A stretch of 64,000 bases of DNA from Proteles cristata cristata. Taxonomy: Eukaryota > Chordata > Mammalia > Carnivora > Hyaenidae. The position numbers and the translations under genes were made by a program. The stretch lies in assembly GCA_017311185.1 (NCBI GenBank), contig JAESUZ010002610.1, positions 208,944 to 272,943 on the forward strand, given 5' to 3'. Of this stretch, positions 1 through 10,689 are shown piece after piece (the stretch's first letter is position 1; the number at the start of each line of letters is the position of its first letter). The notes beneath the pieces were generated by a model. The model was not told the DNA's origin and did no database searches. It saw only the letters and a list, made by a program, of their open reading frames with translations.

Positions 1-90
1 AAATTGGAAAATGCATCCAGTGGAGAGAACAGTGATGGCCGTATGAGCTGTAATAAATGTTAGCTCTAATTATTATGTAGATAGACAAGC
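1..90 (+). repeat. MIR-like SINE, 3' tail only
   Basis: The stretch around 48-82 (AATAAATGTTAGCTCTAATTATTAT, here given as AATAAATGTTAG then TATTAT) resembles the 3' end of MIR elements. The rest of the element would lie off the left edge. Short and diverged, so only a tentative call. Confidence 0.4.
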
Positions 91-960
91 TGTGAATCAT
101 ATGTATGCAGGTAATAGGTTGAGGTTACATGCTAACTTAAGGACGGCAGTTATCCGAACTTCATTAACCTAAAAGAGTAAGTACGGATAAGGAGAGAATA
201 TGTCACAAGCGAATGTGTGTACCTCTGTGGTAAGACTTTCCTACATATCTTTCCCAAAGAGAACATTTTAACAGTTGCTTCTTTAATTTTCATTACAAAT
301 GAGTATTATCAATTCAGTGGGTATGCATACATATGAAATACTCTGTTAATTTATTCATTTTTATAACATCTTTCTAGAAGGAGAAATAAGAGGCCCCAAG
401 GAATTCTCATTTTGTCCAAAGAAGCCAGAAAGGAAATGTGCCACCACATGAAGCCCGTTAGGCTGAGTCCGGTAGGTCTGAATAAAGAGACTGACGGAGG
501 ACAGCACCCGCAAAGCTCCTAGCCTCCCCCCTGGGTGTTTTAGATCAGTGTCCTGGGTCTGTGAAACCGCTCTTGGGAGCAATGTGCTTGTCCACGTGAG
601 ATAATTTATCTCTTCCATTTGGCAACTGGGAAAATGTAATTTTCTCCGTGTGATGAGTGTGAGTGAATGGCTCATGCATAGTGAATGGCCGTCCTCCAAA
701 TTATGGTACGAGGGTGTGAAATATGCATTTTAATATCAAAGTCCATTACCACACAATGCCAGGGGAATGAATAAGAACTGGGGTTTTTTATCTAGACACC
801 CTGCACCACATCAGTATCACAGGGTGTTCTATGGATGTTGTTATGAGGAAACAGGTTATTCTTATTTTTACCCTGGCAGAAAAAAACAGCTGACCGAGAT
901 GGGTTAGTAGGAGATAACCACACAGAACCCATGGGTTGGGAAGGTCACCAGGTTGTTTGA
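91..960. other. Unassigned, no recognised repeat or gene
   Basis: AT-rich to average sequence with no SINE, L1, L2 or LTR signature I can identify. A 112-residue minus-strand frame at 361-699 has no recognisable domain and I treat it as chance. Confidence 0.5.
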
Positions 961-976
961 GGACTTCTTTTTTTCA

Positions 977-1183
977 GGGACGCTTCGGTGGCTCGATTGA
1001 TTAAGCCTCCAACTCTTCGATTTTCCGCTCAGGTCTCACAGTTGGTGAGTTCAGGCCCTGTATCAGGTTCAGCACTGACAGCACAGAGCCTACTTGGGAT
1101 TCTCTCTGTCTCTCCCGTGCTGGTACTCTCTGTCTCTCTCTCAAAATAATATAAATAAATTTTAAAAAAGAAAAAAAGGCGGG
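977..1183 (+). mobile_element. Carnivore tRNA-derived SINE, plus strand
   Basis: Diverged copy. The tRNA-like head (GACGCTTCGGTGGCTCGATT) is followed by the body, a CT-rich block and an A-rich tail at about 1147-1178. It is flanked by 16-bp direct repeats with one mismatch: GGACTTCTTTTTTTCA at 961-976 and GGACTTTTTTTTTTCA at 1184-1199. The target being a T-run is unusual. The promoter B box is damaged. Confidence 0.9.
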
Positions 1184-1419
1184 GGACTTTTTTTTTTCAT
1201 GGAGAAAAATGTACCAGCATTTCCCCACTGCTTATGACTAGGTACCTACTCTATGTCGTGCTTCAGTGGCCAGGCCAGAGGTGCGCGAGTCTGCAGTGGC
1301 CCTGGGGGCCACAAGTGTGGGGAGTTGTTGCATTGAGCAGGAAAGTGCAATGGCGCCTTTCTTAAAGTATTTAGGTATAATTTTTTGAAATATTGTTTCT
1401 ATAGATGGGATACCTGTGT

Positions 1420-1770
1420 CCCTCCCTTCCAAAATGGGTATGTTGAAACCCAATCCCCAGTGTGTTGGTATTTGGAGGTGGGGCCTTAGGGAGGTGAAGG
1501 GTCATGAGGGTGGAACCCTTAAGAAGGAATGGGATTCCAGCCTTGATAAAAGAGACCCCATAGAACTCCCTTCCCCTGCTGTCATGTGAGGACACAGTGA
1601 GAAGATAAGCATGTATGAACCAGGAAGTAGGCCCTTACCAGATGTCAAATCTGCCAGCACCTTGATCTTGGACTTCCCAGCTTCCAGAACTGTGAGAAGT
1701 AAGCTTTGTTGTCTCTATGCCACCCAGTCTCTGGTATTCTGTTAACAGCAGCTGGAATGTACTTAGACAA
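1420..1770 (+). repeat. Solitary LTR, MaLR-like (old)
   Basis: About 350 bp matching a very common mammalian LTR-type consensus: the GTTGAAACCCAATCCCCAG start region, the GGGCCTTAGGGAGGTG block, GTGAGGACACAGTGAGAAG, then CTTCCAGAACTGTGAGAAG and CCACCCAGTCT near the 3' end, finishing in ...TTAGACAAC. The 3' end layout resembles MST/MLT1-type MaLR LTRs. No internal retroviral sequence adjoins it. Class is fairly sure, subfamily is not. Confidence 0.6.
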
Positions 1771-1869
1771 CAGAGTAACAGTTCTCAGGAAGGTCTAGGG
1801 TCTAAAATGAGGTAACAAATGACCGTCTTTCTCTATAGAACTACACATAGGACACATTTATTGTAGGAT

Positions 1870-2595
1870 AATAAGAGATATATTTGTTCTTTGTCCCTGA
1901 TTTGGGCACAGAGCACCTCAAACCCTTAGAATTTCCTGAGTGATTGGAGTGTCTTTTGTCATTCATCACGATACCCTTTTGAGAGTATTCTGATGAGAGG
2001 ACTTAGGGTGGGCCCCTGAGTCTAGCCTCTGGATGGAGCTGGTCACCAGAAAAACCAGGTGGTTAGAGGGTTGGAACTTTGAACCCCACCTACAAACTTT
2101 CTGGAAAGATTGAACTCTAGAAACACTCTTAAACAGGATAACAGGATTGGAAGATTGGAGGGGCTGCCCGGTTGGTGATGACATCCACTTGCTGGGGGGG
2201 GCGAGGGGCGGTAAACTCCACTTCCTCAGGGACTGAAGCTCTTGCACGTCTGGACCTTCTGGAATAGCCCTATGTAACCCTTCATCTGACTTCATCTGTA
2301 GCCTTTCAAATACCATTTATAATAAACCAGTAAGCATTAAATAAATGTTTTTCTGAGTTCTGTGAGCCACTCTAGCGGATTAATTGAACCCGGGGCAGGC
2401 ATTATGGAAATCTGAAGTGGGCATGGGGATAGAGTTTTGTGGGACTGAGCTCTTAACCTGCGGGACCTGACCCTATCTCTGGTTAGTATTGGAATTGAAT
2501 TAAATTGTAGGAAAACCAGTCAGTGTCCACTGAGAATTGAATTGCTGGATGGTATTGGAAAAAACACACAGTGGATTTATGAATTGTTCATACCT
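1870..2595 (+). repeat. ERVL-like LTR, copy 1 of 3 in the window
   Basis: Contains GGGCACAGAGCACCTCAAAC (1905-1924), TTATAATAAACCAGTAAG around the polyadenylation signal (2315-2332), CTGAGTTCTGTGAGCCACTC (2353-2372) and a downstream block GTGGGACTGAGCTCTTAACC (2440-2459) shared with the copy near 33.5 kb. An LTR-related old ERVL-type family fits best. It carries no coding capacity. Family name not certain. Confidence 0.55.
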
Positions 2596-2599
2596 GTTT

Positions 2600-3104
2600 C
2601 CCAGTTTGGTTTTGTCTTCCAGAAGAAAATCTATTTATGATTATTAGAGTTGTACCTGATTTATGCCCTGTCAATTACAGAAAGGGATACGAGGCACTTC
2701 ACAAATATTAAAAAACATGTGAAGCTATAAAGCTCTCTTCTAAATTTTGGTACATCGGTCTTGGTTTCCAGTTAGTATTTTATTAAATAAGGGTGGCTGG
2801 TATCCAGTTCTGGCAAAGATGAGGAAAGCCCTGCCTATTATTGGCAGATGTGGCTGATGATAATAGACTTCCATTTAGCCTTTACAGGGTTGCTTTCCAC
2901 TGACTGTAAAGGAACCTGGCTGACAAAAAAAATAATGTTCTAATTAAGATGTGCACACAGTCGGTGATGGATGAAGTTGGCGCCAGAGCCACTTAGGAAA
3001 TTCAATTGAGAAGGGTCAGAGTTTTGATTATGCTTTCTTGAGTCGTCAAGAGGAAAAGCAGCCAAAAAGACCATGCAATGACAGCAATAGTATGGTAAAA
3101 GAGC
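2600..3104. other. Unassigned, no recognised feature
   Basis: No repeat signature or plausible exon seen. Small minus-strand frames are uninformative. Confidence 0.5.
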
Positions 3105-3235
3105 AGCGAACAGAGAGTTCATTCTGCCGCTAAACAGCTGTGTAACCCTGGACAAGGCATTTGCCCCTGGGTTGTAGTTTTCTCATCTGTTCAATGGGAG
3201 GACTCACCTACTGTGTCAAATACTTCTTATGCATC
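3105..3235 (+). repeat. MIR SINE fragment
   Basis: Matches the MIR core: CAGCTGTGTAACCCTGGACAA then TTTCTCATCTGTTCAATGGG at about 3185-3204. Ancient and without TSDs. Confidence 0.75.
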
Positions 3236-4122
3236 ACCTCCGATCGAGGTGGCCTCACGTTATTTTGGCTGGCCACCTGAGGGTCTGTCTGTGTTCAGGG
3301 ACCTGGGATAACCTTCAGCGAACCTCACTTCCTATTCAGTCTTTGCACCTCTCACTTCCTGCCCTGGGGCTTCCCTATTGCCTCCGAGTGGAGAGATGCA
3401 CCGAAAGAACCAGTGGGCACCCTGGCATAGAATGGACACGGGGCTTAAGGCACGCTGGGTGAAGGTCTCGCCAATGGGGTCCAGCCGTCAACAGTTACTC
3501 TTCCACCTTTTCCAGAATACAGCAGCTCTTGTGGCCCCTCACAAGAGGATCCAACGAGATCAGGCCATCAGTTGAGCTGGAGCATGAAAGGCTTGCTTAT
3601 GTTCTCTTTTTCCTCCTCTGCCTGCTCCCCTTTCCTTCTCACTCCTCCTCTGGCAGCACTGTACTCCTCTTTGCAGGGGTGGGGGAGGAATGTACTCCTT
3701 AATAAAGAGTGGCGTAGAAGCTTTGGTCTTGGGATCTGCTTTGGAATCCCAGGCTCGAGGGCCTCACAGCTCCCACCAGGGGTTAAGACCCCACTTGCAC
3801 TTTCTCAGGGAAGGAAGAGGAGGACCACAGGCAAGTTGTTTGCTGTAATGTCTTTCAGTGTCAAGTTCATCTGAAACAAAAAAGTCCTGCCATGAAAACA
3901 CAATTGAAATCTCTTGGACTATTTCATACTGGGACAAGTTTGCGAGAAGTCATTACAGGTGGGAAAGCCAGTTTGGGGTGGAGAGCTCTGAATGCATTTG
4001 CAGAAGTGCGGTCTGCGGAATCTAAGGAGGAAGACTGGAGGGAGGCTGGTTTCTGGGCTGGAGAGGCAAGATTTGAACTTGTCATTACAATGTGGATAGG
4101 AGAGGAGTCCGTGTTTGTGGTT
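3236..4122. other. Unassigned, no recognised feature
   Basis: Moderately GC-rich. Overlapping short plus-strand frames at 3229-3462, 3378-3575, 3572-3874 and 3892-4167 show no domain or consistent coding signal. The last runs into the following SINE. Confidence 0.5.
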
Positions 4123-4139
4123 AAGATTCCTGAGGAAGC

Positions 4140-4356
4140 GGGGCGCCTGGGTGGCTTAGTCGGTTAAGCATCCGACTTTCACTTAGGTCACGATCTCACA
4201 GTTCGTGGGTTCGAGCCCCGCGTCGGGCTCTGTGCTGACTGCCAGCTCAGAGCCTGGAGCCTATTTCAGTCTGTGACTCCCTCTCTCTCTGACCCTCCCC
4301 TGCTCACGCTGTCTCTCTCTCTCCTAGAAATAAATAAAAAAAAAAAAAAAAAAAAA
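4140..4356 (+). mobile_element. Felid SINE, young copy with perfect TSD
   Basis: Complete element. Pol III A box TGGCTTAGTCGG is at 4152-4163 and B box GGTTCGAGCCC at 4208-4218, followed by the CT-rich block, CTAGAAATAAAT and a run of more than 20 A. The exact 17-bp duplication AAGATTCCTGAGGAAGC flanks it at 4123-4139 and 4357-4373. Intact promoter boxes, a long pure tail and a perfect TSD mark it as one of the youngest insertions here. Confidence 0.97.
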
Positions 4357-4599
4357 AAGATTCCTGAGGAAGCAAGTCCAGCAAGCAGAAGGTCTAGGAG
4401 AGGACTTAAAATCACCAACTCCAGCAACTCTCTCTCTCTCTCTCTCATCCCTGCAAAGCCATTCTCTGCATCTTGCTCTCCCCTTTGTCCCAGATATAGG
4501 ATTGAGATCCCTTGATCTCAGGATGTTAACACCTTCTCAGGCCTCCACAGGATGAATCATCAATGACTTAAAGGCCAATATGTAACCCAGTTCTGCTAA

Positions 4600-4925
4600 T
4601 GAAACCTAATGGGAGGTCTGCTAAAGAAAGCTCCCTTCCTGAATTAAAAGATTTAAAAGAGGACAGAGATTGCATTGTTCTTCCTGCCTTGAATGTAGAT
4701 GTGATGCTGGTGCTACAGCAGCCACATTGTGACGTTGAGGCAACAAGCATGAGAGGAAGACCAAGAGGATCTCAGGGATGCTAGCCCTGGTATCTGTGAG
4801 CCACTAAGCCAATTTTAGCAGCTGTACATCATCTTCTTGTGTTTGAGAAAAATAAACCCTTGTTTATTTCAGGCAGTGGGTAAGATTTTCTGTTCCTTGG
4901 AGCCCAAATCATTCCTGAGCCGAGG
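4600..4925 (+). repeat. LTR-like old repeat
   Basis: Stretches such as TTCCTGCCTTGAATGTAGA, GCTACAGCAGCCACATTGTG and GAGAAAAATAAACCC followed by TTTTCTGTTCCTTGGAGCCC have the arrangement of old LTRs: a polyadenylation signal, then a short 3' segment. Assigned by general resemblance only. Confidence 0.4.
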
Positions 4926-4927
4926 GA

Positions 4928-4979
4928 GATGTGATGAAGAACAGGAAAACCAAGATGTGATGAAGAACAGGAAAACCAA
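4928..4979 (+). repeat. Perfect 26-bp tandem duplication (2 units)
   Basis: Units 4928-4953 and 4954-4979 are identical and adjacent. Each begins GATGTGATGAAGAAC and ends GGAAAACCAA. There is no spacer and no third copy. A recent local duplication is the simplest reading. Confidence 0.97.
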
Positions 4980-5229
4980 GAAGGACAAAGATTCAGAAGT
5001 CAAGGAAATAGAATTTTGAGGAGGTGGAAGTGGCTGACAGTGAGAATGCTGCCGAGGAGTCAAAAGAAAGACGACACTTGAAAACATGAATGGAATTGTT
5101 CAAGTGAGAGGTCATTGGTGAGCTCAGTGCGAGCATTTCCAGACTTACTGATGGGGCAAGAGCCAGATGTCAGTGGGCTGAGGAGAAAAGAGTGTGAGGA
5201 GGGGAGGCTCTGAACACAGTTCTTTCACA

Positions 5230-5665
5230 AAGTTTTGCCTGTGTGTGTATCAAGAGCCTTCAAATGTTACTGAGCTCTGACCTACATTTTTCACTTGTAG
5301 AGATCTATCCAAAGGAAATAATTAGAGATAGTGACAAAGACTTAGACCTAACGGCAATAATTGCAGCTTTATTTATAGAAGAGAAACGTTGGCAACAACA
5401 TAAATAGCAAACAATAGGGAAATTGTTAAATAAATGATGGTGTGTCTTCATGAGAGAATATTGCTCCAGCCAATAAATAGGAGAGTTTTTTTTTTAATGG
5501 CAAGGAAAAATATCCATAATGGATCAATTAAAAAACCAGGCAATAAAAAATATGGTTATAAATTTCTTATATACATTATTCATATGCAAACAAAAGGCAG
5601 GAAAGAAATACATTAAAATATCCAAAGTTACAGGAAAACTTAAATTTCTACTTTTCTTTATGTTC
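5230..5665 (+). repeat. Old L1 fragment, ORF2 3' end and 3' UTR
   Basis: Sense-strand resemblance to the end of L1 ORF2 in ancient L1M families: GCAGCTTTATTTATAGAAGAG, CAACAATAGGGAAATTG, TTAAATAAATGATGGTGTGT and GAGAATATTGCTCCAGCC. Frames are broken and no TSD is visible. Confidence 0.65.
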
Positions 5666-6374
5666 CAGAATTAGCATTTGTTATTCTTATAATCAGAAAA
5701 CTTTATTTTTTAAAAACAATAAAATTCGCTATGAAGGAAAAGAAACATACTAGTGACTCTGGGCCAGGTCCCAATAGGACAAATACCTTGAAGAACATGT
5801 AGGTGTTTCTCATTTCCAAAAAATGGGATTTATACAACAGATCATGTTTTCTTCTTAGATCAGGCTGTCAGGAGTGTCGGAAGCAAACCTGATATTTAGT
5901 CACAAGTATGTAACTCTCTCTTCTTTGCATATCTGGTTTATCCCTTCTTGGGCCCCGGGTCCCACCTCGGCAAAGACAGGAAGAGGCATCTGAATAATTT
6001 AGCCCAGTGGGAAGGGTCCAGGCCTCCCAATATAACCCAAAGCCCCTTTGGCCAAGAGATGCAGGTAAGAGAGAGCAAATATACCTCATGGCAAGATTCA
6101 GATCGGAGACCTTTATGTGAACTGAAAACAATCTATAGCAGATAGATGATTAATCCCCAACGCTCATAGCTAGTGATTCTTTTCCTCTGGATAGATTTCA
6201 CTCTAGAACAGGGTCTGGCTCTCCTGAGAAACAACAGAGGAGCAAGGTTATTCATCTGTCCACCATCCTATATTTCAACCTAATCCTTTGACAGGCGCAT
6301 GTGAGCTGTGTCATGATGTTTCATGCAGCTTGGGGATGGAGCCCCATACTCAAGCCTGGAGGTCTTCCCCACTT
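5666..6374. other. Unassigned, no recognised feature
   Basis: No clear repeat signature. Opposed small frames near 5868-6145 are treated as chance. Confidence 0.5.
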
Positions 6375-6515
6375 CCCCCCAGTGGCAACTGGTTCCGTGT
6401 GCCCATCACAGGCTGGTTATGAGGGTCAAACGAAATTATTCATATACAAACACTTTGTAAACCATGAGAAGCTATACAGATAGGTCACCGTTATTATTAT
6501 TACTCTGTGAGGAAG
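6375..6515 (+). repeat. MIR SINE 3' half
   Basis: GGTTATGAGGGTCAAACGAA, CACTTTGTAAACCATGAGAA and the terminal TTATTATTATTAC are typical of the MIR 3' region. Old, no TSD. Confidence 0.65.
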
Positions 6516-7264
6516 CCTAAGTCTGAAATGGATATTCTGTCCCATTTCACTCTCCTTGACTCCAAGCTGCTGAGAAAATCCTCAAGCAAAGAACTGATCC
6601 TAAACCCTGACTACTGCTGCCAATGTATTTCTGCAAATGGCTTGCCCCGAGATTACGATGTGGAATGGAAATCTCTTATTTGGTCCCTGAAAATCCCTGC
6701 TATAGGTCAGAAGAGAGAGCAAGTGATATTTCTGTACCAAGGAAAGAGAGAGGGCAGAGGGGAACATTCAGAGGGAATATCTCTCGCCACAGTTAAGCTG
6801 AGGCCCTCAGAAAAGATTTGGTGAAATAGCTACTTAAATTCCAGTACTGTCCTCACGATATCGGAAACCTTAGGGTTGGTAGAGGCAACCAGCTTTGCCA
6901 AGAAGGGCAAGCCTGAGGGAGAGAAAGCTGCTCTACTCAGTATCGGCACCTGTGAGAGAAGCCGGGGTCACCAAGCCCGGACCCCAGAGCAGGAGCACAG
7001 CTGCTGTGGGCAGGAACAACCGCCCTCCCGCCGCCATGGCCAGAAGGGTGACAGTTAGTGAAAAAGAGCAAATGGGCCCCAAATGCCGCTTGGACTTGAG
7101 TGAGTTGGGGATATTCCAAAGCCCCAAGGGTGAGGAAACAGTGCATAAAAGCCGTGTTTAGAATCAAAGTTAATACATGACAATGGCCTTCTGTGTCTGC
7201 TAAAATAGTCATCAAGTCTCAGAGAGGAGCAAGAACTAGCCGCTCATTCATTCAGATGATGGTG
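6516..7264. other. Unassigned, no recognised feature
   Basis: Includes a 105-residue plus-strand frame at 6507-6824 and crossing frames on both strands at 6876-7215. None shows a domain, and no repeat is recognised. Confidence 0.5.
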
Positions 7265-7650
7265 ACTGGACCTTCCTAAGTACGCAGTAAATTCTAGGCC
7301 CAGGAGTGGAAATCATACAGTGATCTACCCCTCGCGGGTTTCACTCTGATGACGGGAGAAGCTAAATCGTTCGACCGCAGAACGACCAAGTCCCAAAACG
7401 GCAGGAGACAAGTGACAGGTGAGGTCCCAGCAAAAGTGCCGGAGGTTGAATGAGGGGGTGATGACTTGAGGTCAGAGGTCAGGGGAAGCTTCCATTCAGG
7501 ATGTGAAGCTGATCTCGAGCTCAGCGGATGCACGGGACTGAGCGGTCTGAAAGGGGACATTCCGGGCTGAGAGGGAGGAGGCGGGGTAGGTAAGCACATG
7601 AGCCAAGGCAAGGAGGCAGGAATGAAGACAAGATGCGGATCCGGGCAGCA
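7265..7650 (-). repeat. L2 LINE fragment, antisense
   Basis: Reads as the reverse complement of the L2 3' region: GGGGAAGCTTCCATTCAGGA is complementary to the L2 feature about vaccine-like CTTCC tracts, and GGGACATTCCGGGCTGAGAGG to the L2 GTTCCCTCTGCCTGGAATG-type segment. Strongly diverged and no reading frame survives. The minus-strand frame at 7496-8011 is not a gene. Confidence 0.55.
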
Positions 7651-8640
7651 AAAGGGTTAAGTCCTTCTCCAGTGAAGGCTCTGTCAGGGCGACAGTGGAA
7701 ATCAAAGTTGGGCAGATAGGTGTCGGTTGCCTCCCGGAAAAGGTTTTGAAATGCAGCTGAAGCGAATGCTGTGTGTTCCTGCCGGTGGTGGTGACGTGAG
7801 GGATGCTGTGCCCGTCTGTGGACCACAGCACCCACTCTACAAACAGCAGGTGAGAAGCAGCCGCTGGGGCAGCCCCGGCGGCGTCAGGTGTGTGCCCGCA
7901 GCCCGCGGCAGTAGAAATGACAAATGCCCGACAGGTGGGGACCTGAGGAAGGGAAGGGACTTCTAAAACCCCTGAAGAGTGCTTTTTGGGAGGGGTGTGG
8001 TTGAGGGGCACCGAAACGAGAGATGTGTGGCAATTCCCTTAAGGACTCTGCACTTGAAAATGCAGTGGACTGGAAAAACAATTGCAGGTTGAAAGGAAGC
8101 TGGCAAATTGTTGTCTTCACTTCTGCACAGCCTCCAGCAGTGAGGTAAGGGGCAGAGCCAGCACAGACAGATGTTGATGTTGGGGCCCAGAACTCTTTTT
8201 TTTTTTTTTTGGAGATAGTTTAATATGCTTATGAGTGCTGATGGTCCTCGGTCCTCTGTTTACCTCTTAAACCTGGTTTAAACCTCTGTTTCTTGCTCTT
8301 AAACCTCTTAAACCTGTTGCCTTCGGGCAACACCAGGGCTGTTTCATTGTTCCTCTGGGCACAAAGATTTCGAACTGGTTCTATTATGTCCCTCACAAAT
8401 ACAGATGTCTTTCTCTTTCACTCCATGCCATCTCTGACTTAGGAACTGGTTGAAAATTTGGGGGAGGGGAGAGGCAAGTGAAATCAGGACTGAGCAGAGT
8501 CTCAGAGCTCAGGTAGGCAGAGAGCACCTTTCCGGGGTGGTCAGAGAGGGTGTGCTGGCTGCTGCTTGAAGCAGGGCGTCCTTCCTCCATGGCAGTGGGG
8601 ACACATCACCCTCAGGGCTGGCAGTACGGGAGACCTCCTC
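7651..8640. other. Mostly unassigned; may extend the L2 copy
   Basis: The first few hundred bases may continue the antisense L2. The rest shows no clear repeat apart from a T-run at about 8199-8212 and an imperfect tandem repeat at 8253-8312. Confidence 0.4.
8253..8312 (+). repeat. Imperfect 30-bp tandem duplication
   Basis: Two adjacent 30-base units, 8253-8282 and 8283-8312, both start CCTCTGTTT, carry CTCTTAAACCT and end TTAAA. They align with small compensating indels. Local slippage or duplication. Confidence 0.75.
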
Positions 8641-8649
8641 CAGCCATGT

Positions 8650-8990
8650 CTGGATGAGCCAGTGTCTGCCAAAATTACATACGCATCTATGCTTTGCCCC
8701 ACTTCTAGGAATTTATCTAAAGTTCATCTTAGACACTTACGAAACAATGCTTATCAGAGGGGCTCATCGCAGCCTCTTTGGGATAGAAAAAGGTTGAAAA
8801 TAACTCAAGATTATTCAGAAAGCACTAGCTAAATAGACTGATATGTGTTCCCAACGGAGAAGCATATAACTTTGAAAAAAAGGAAATGAGAGGAAGATCT
8901 ATAACCTAATATGGAAACATTTCCAAGATGTGTTTATTAAATAAAAAGAGAACTAGGGGCAGAACAGGATACAGCTTCTCCATTTCCAAG
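8650..8990 (+). repeat. Old L1 fragment, ORF2 3' end
   Basis: TTCTAGGAATTTATCTAAAG, GCTCATCGCAGCCTCTTTG, CCAACGGAGAAGCATATAAC and TTCCAAGATGTGTTTATTAA follow the order of the sense-strand L1 ORF2 C-terminal and 3' UTR region. Frames broken. Confidence 0.6.
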
Positions 8991-9187
8991 AATAATCTTA
9001 TGGATTTTAGTAACTCCCCATTTTAGTGTCAGAAACACGACTAGAACAAAGGCATCTTTTCAACCAGTATGTAGGATTATATAGACAGAGAATTCAAAAT
9101 CATCTATAAAACCTGCAAAAAACAGCAGGAGTTAATTTAGCAAAGTTGCAGCAGGCAAGATAAATAGGAAAATACAACTGTATTTCC

Positions 9188-9562
9188 TTTAAAAAAAATT
9201 TTTTTATGTATTTATGGGGCACCTGGGTGGCTCAGTCAGTTAAGCATCCGACTTTCACTCAGGTCATGATCTTACAGTTGGTGGGTCATGATCTTGCAGC
9301 CCCGTGTCGGGCTCTGTGCTAACCGCTCAGAGCCTAAAGTCTGCTTGGGACTCTGTGTCTCCCTCTCTCTCTGCCCCTCCCCCTGCTTGCACTCTGTCTC
9401 TGTCGCTCTCAAAAATAAATAAACATTAAACAAAAGTAATAATATTAAAAATAAAAATTGCCTGTGTTTATTTTAAGGAATGTCTATACCCACCGTGGGG
9501 CCCACACTCACATCCCCGAGATCAAGTCACATGCTCTACAGACTGAGCCGGCCAAATGCCCC
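9188..9562 (-). mobile_element. Short-type carnivore SINE, split by a later SINE
   Basis: Minus-strand copy of the SINE type lacking the CT-rich block. The body at 9448-9562 carries the complement of the tRNA-like head (CTACAGACTGAGCCGGCC); its T-rich (A-tail complement) part lies at about 9188-9215. A plus-strand SINE interrupts it. Diverged outer duplications AACTGTATTTCC (9176-9187) and CAATGTATTTCC (9565-9576) flank the composite. Confidence 0.75.
9216..9431 (+). mobile_element. Felid SINE inserted in a SINE tail; B box lost
   Basis: Head GGGGCACCTGGGTGGCTCAG has an intact A box. The B-box region is replaced by a local repeat: GGTCATGATCTTACAG (9262-9277) recurs as GGTCATGATCTTGCAG (9284-9299), where GGTTCGAGCCC should be. 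The tail is AAATAAATAAACATTAAA, typical of felids. Confidence 0.9.
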
Positions 9563-9579
9563 ATCAATGTATTTCCACA

Positions 9580-10239
9580 CAGTAGTGCAAACATTTGGAG
9601 AAAACAATGGCTAAAAGCCTACCATTCGCAAGGTCACAAAAACGTAGCATAGGATATGCTTAACAAAAGATGTGTGTGCCTTCACATAAACTCAAAATTA
9701 CAAAACACTGCCAAACAAATGGAGAGACACAGCATCTTGGGTGCCTGGACACCTCAAGATCACTAAAATGCTGGCTCTCCTCACTGCTGTGGGTCCCAGG
9801 GCATCACCCCAATGGGGGTGGTCTTCATTTTACCCACATGAGCTTTACTCTCTCCAGTTTGGCTGTGAATTTGAGACATGGGAGGACCAATCTGAGGGCG
9901 AGCCTCCTGGAGCCTGGAGATTCCGATTTGAGACCCAGAATCACCCATCCCCCTCCCTGGTTGAGGCCTTGTTACTAAGCCGGGCGTGTGCCTCAGAGGG
10001 AGCTCTCTCCCAAGTGGTGCTTCTGTGTCTTGTGCAAAATTTGAGCGAGACCTTCAGAGAGTCCGTGTCACAAAGGTGTAAAGATATCATTTTGACCTGA
10101 GTGACTACACATTTCATGCCGGCCTTTTACTGTTCCTGGCTGCAGTGTATGAATTGGGTCAAGAAGTTTTAAGTTTCTCAAAAGCAGTGACTTGCATTCT
10201 GAGTTGGTTTTCCTCACCCCACAGCGCTGCCCAGCAGAA
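9580..10239. other. Unassigned, no recognised feature
   Basis: Two overlapping plus-strand frames (9670-9978 and 9741-10100) share no domain with known families. No repeat recognised. Confidence 0.45.
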
Positions 10240-10341
10240 CTTGCTGCAGTGGGAGCTATGCTGTCTGGTACAGCGACCACTGGCCACAGGGAGCAACTGG
10301 ACGCTTGAAATGTGGCTGCTATGACTGAGAAACTAGACTTT

Positions 10342-10689
10342 ATTTTATGTTTTTAATTTCAAGCAGTCTCTACACCCAACATGGGGCTTGATGTCATGAC
10401 CTTGAGATTAAGAGTCCCATAGTCAGGGATGCATGGGTGATTGAGCATCAGACTCTTGATTTCGGCTGAGGTTGTGATCTGAGGGTCGTGATCCCAGGGT
10501 CATGGACTCGAGCTCTGTGTCTGGCTCTGTGCTGAGCCACTTAGCACTGTGCTAAGAACCCACTAAGGATTCTCTCTCTCTCTCTCTCTCTCTCCCTCCC
10601 ATCCCCCTTCCTTGCTTGTGCTCTCTTTCTCAAAAAAAAAAAAAAAAAGGAGTTGCATGGTCTACCGACTGAACTAGCCAGATGCTCCT
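10342..10689 (-). mobile_element. Short-type SINE, split by an inner SINE
   Basis: The T-rich tail and AGTCTCTACACCCAACATGG at about 10367-10386 belong to a minus-strand short-type SINE. Its head (CTACCGACTGAACTAGCCAG) resumes at 10662 after the inner insertion. Probable TSD: GAAACTAGACTTT near 10329-10341 and GAAAAACTAAATTT near 10690-10703. Confidence 0.8.
10425..10648 (+). mobile_element. Carnivore SINE, innermost of a three-layer nest
   Basis: Plus-strand element with degraded head AGGGATGCATGGGTGATTGA, a long CT repeat (about 10571-10597) and a 16-A tail. The flanks GAGTCCCATAGTC and GAGTTGCATGGTC are an imperfect duplication of the outer SINE. Confidence 0.85.

Noticed and set aside
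4152..4218. tRNA gene (A and B boxes present)
   Set aside because: The boxes belong to a SINE head; there is no tRNA cloverleaf, anticodon stem or 3' acceptor pairing, and the A-rich tail and TSD identify a retroposon. The same applies to all other SINE heads.
7496..8011. 171-codon minus-strand frame as a gene
   Set aside because: It overlaps diverged antisense L2 sequence, competing frames occur on both strands, and there is no recognisable domain.
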